From the NCBI GenBank assembly GCA_003516865.1, contig DPBR01000028.1, positions 947 to 15,128 on the forward strand: a stretch of 14,182 bases of DNA, written 5' to 3'. This stretch comes from Oscillospiraceae bacterium. Lineage in GTDB: Bacteria > Bacillota > Clostridia > Oscillospirales > Ruminococcaceae. Positions within the stretch are counted from its first letter, which is position 1; each line of letters opens with the position of its first letter. The notes below the pieces were generated by a model. It was not told the origin of the DNA. It saw only the letters and a program-made list of their open reading frames with translations, and made no database searches. The position numbers were made by a program, and so were the translations under genes. This document shows positions 14,119 to 14,182 of this stretch, piece after piece.

Positions 14119-14182
14119 TAAGGCATCACCGCACAATTAACGGCTTGCGCCTTTGCCGCGCACTCGCTTGCATCTTTTCCGT
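14119..14182. repeat. Possible edge of a dispersed (MITE-like) repeat after argG
   Basis: Starting 2 nt after the argG stop, the sequence changes abruptly from coding to a non-coding, GC-richer stretch beginning AAGGCATCACCGCACAATTA and rich in GCGC/GCTTGC words (CGGCTTGCGCC, CCGCGCACTCGC). Its start resembles the terminal part of short palindromic elements I recall as dispersed in ruminococcal genomes, in which the reverse complement (GTGCGGTGATGCC) ends the element. Only one end is present, so neither the inverted repeat nor its copies can be seen here. It could instead be ordinary 3' sequence. Confidence 0.4.

Noticed and set aside
1..14182. CRISPR array, tRNA or rRNA genes
   Set aside because: No regularly spaced direct repeats, cloverleaf-like sequences or rRNA signature segments were found when reading either strand.

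Overview
The window looks like a chromosomal segment of a Gram-positive, low-to-medium GC Bacillota, most likely a Clostridia member of the Ruminococcus/Oscillospiraceae type. The basis is gene content (MltG next to a U32 protein, a clostridial-type thymidylate-kinase-like protein, an intracellular GH3, an XRE-ImmA pair), strong AGGAGG-type ribosome binding sites, textbook sigma-A promoters and very tight gene packing. Species cannot be assigned from sequence reading alone. No tRNA, rRNA, CRISPR array, transposase or integrase was seen.

Layout: eleven complete genes and one partial gene read leftward (minus strand) in what look like two transcription units, and argG reads rightward at the right end. 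Unit A (12643 down to 8986) starts at a strong promoter at 12681-12709. It encodes an XRE repressor, an ImmA-type metalloprotease, two different M42 aminopeptidases and a GNAT acetyltransferase. It ends at an intrinsic terminator whose stem includes the GNAT stop codon. Unit B (8872 down to the left edge) starts at a promoter at 8906-8934. It encodes a thymidylate-kinase-like protein, a DUF2156 (LPG-synthase C-domain) protein, a DJ-1/PfpI protein, 5-formyl-THF cyclo-ligase, MltG, a U32 tRNA-hydroxylation-type protein, a four-part GH3 glycosidase, DeoC and the start of DeoB. Nearly all junctions in both units are 1-14 nt overlaps or gaps of 15 nt or less, several with the stop codon inside the next gene's ribosome binding site, so translational coupling is likely throughout. 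No gap over 300 nt lacks a gene; the largest is the 249-nt divergent promoter region at 12644-12892.

How the genes fit together: DeoC and DeoB are consecutive steps of deoxyribose-phosphate breakdown. MltG followed by a U32 protein resembles the Bacillus subtilis yrrL-(yrrM)-yrrN-yrrO order and joins cell-wall synthesis to tRNA wobble-uridine modification. The rest of unit B mixes nucleotide, folate and glycan functions. Unit A places a phage/ICE-style repressor-antirepressor pair directly upstream of peptidase genes with no mobile-element genes in view. argG is isolated and divergent, has codon usage suggesting high expression, has a short leader with no room for a T-box, and is followed directly by what looks like the edge of a dispersed repeat.

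No plainly new multi-gene system was found. The points most worth a second look are the XRE-ImmA-M42-M42-GNAT unit, the GH3 with an inserted trefoil-like domain and C-terminal CBM6-like domain but no export signal, the Asp-to-Gly change in the thymidylate-kinase-like DRY motif, the ATTCA/TGAAT half-site cluster at the argG promoter, and the sequence abutting argG.
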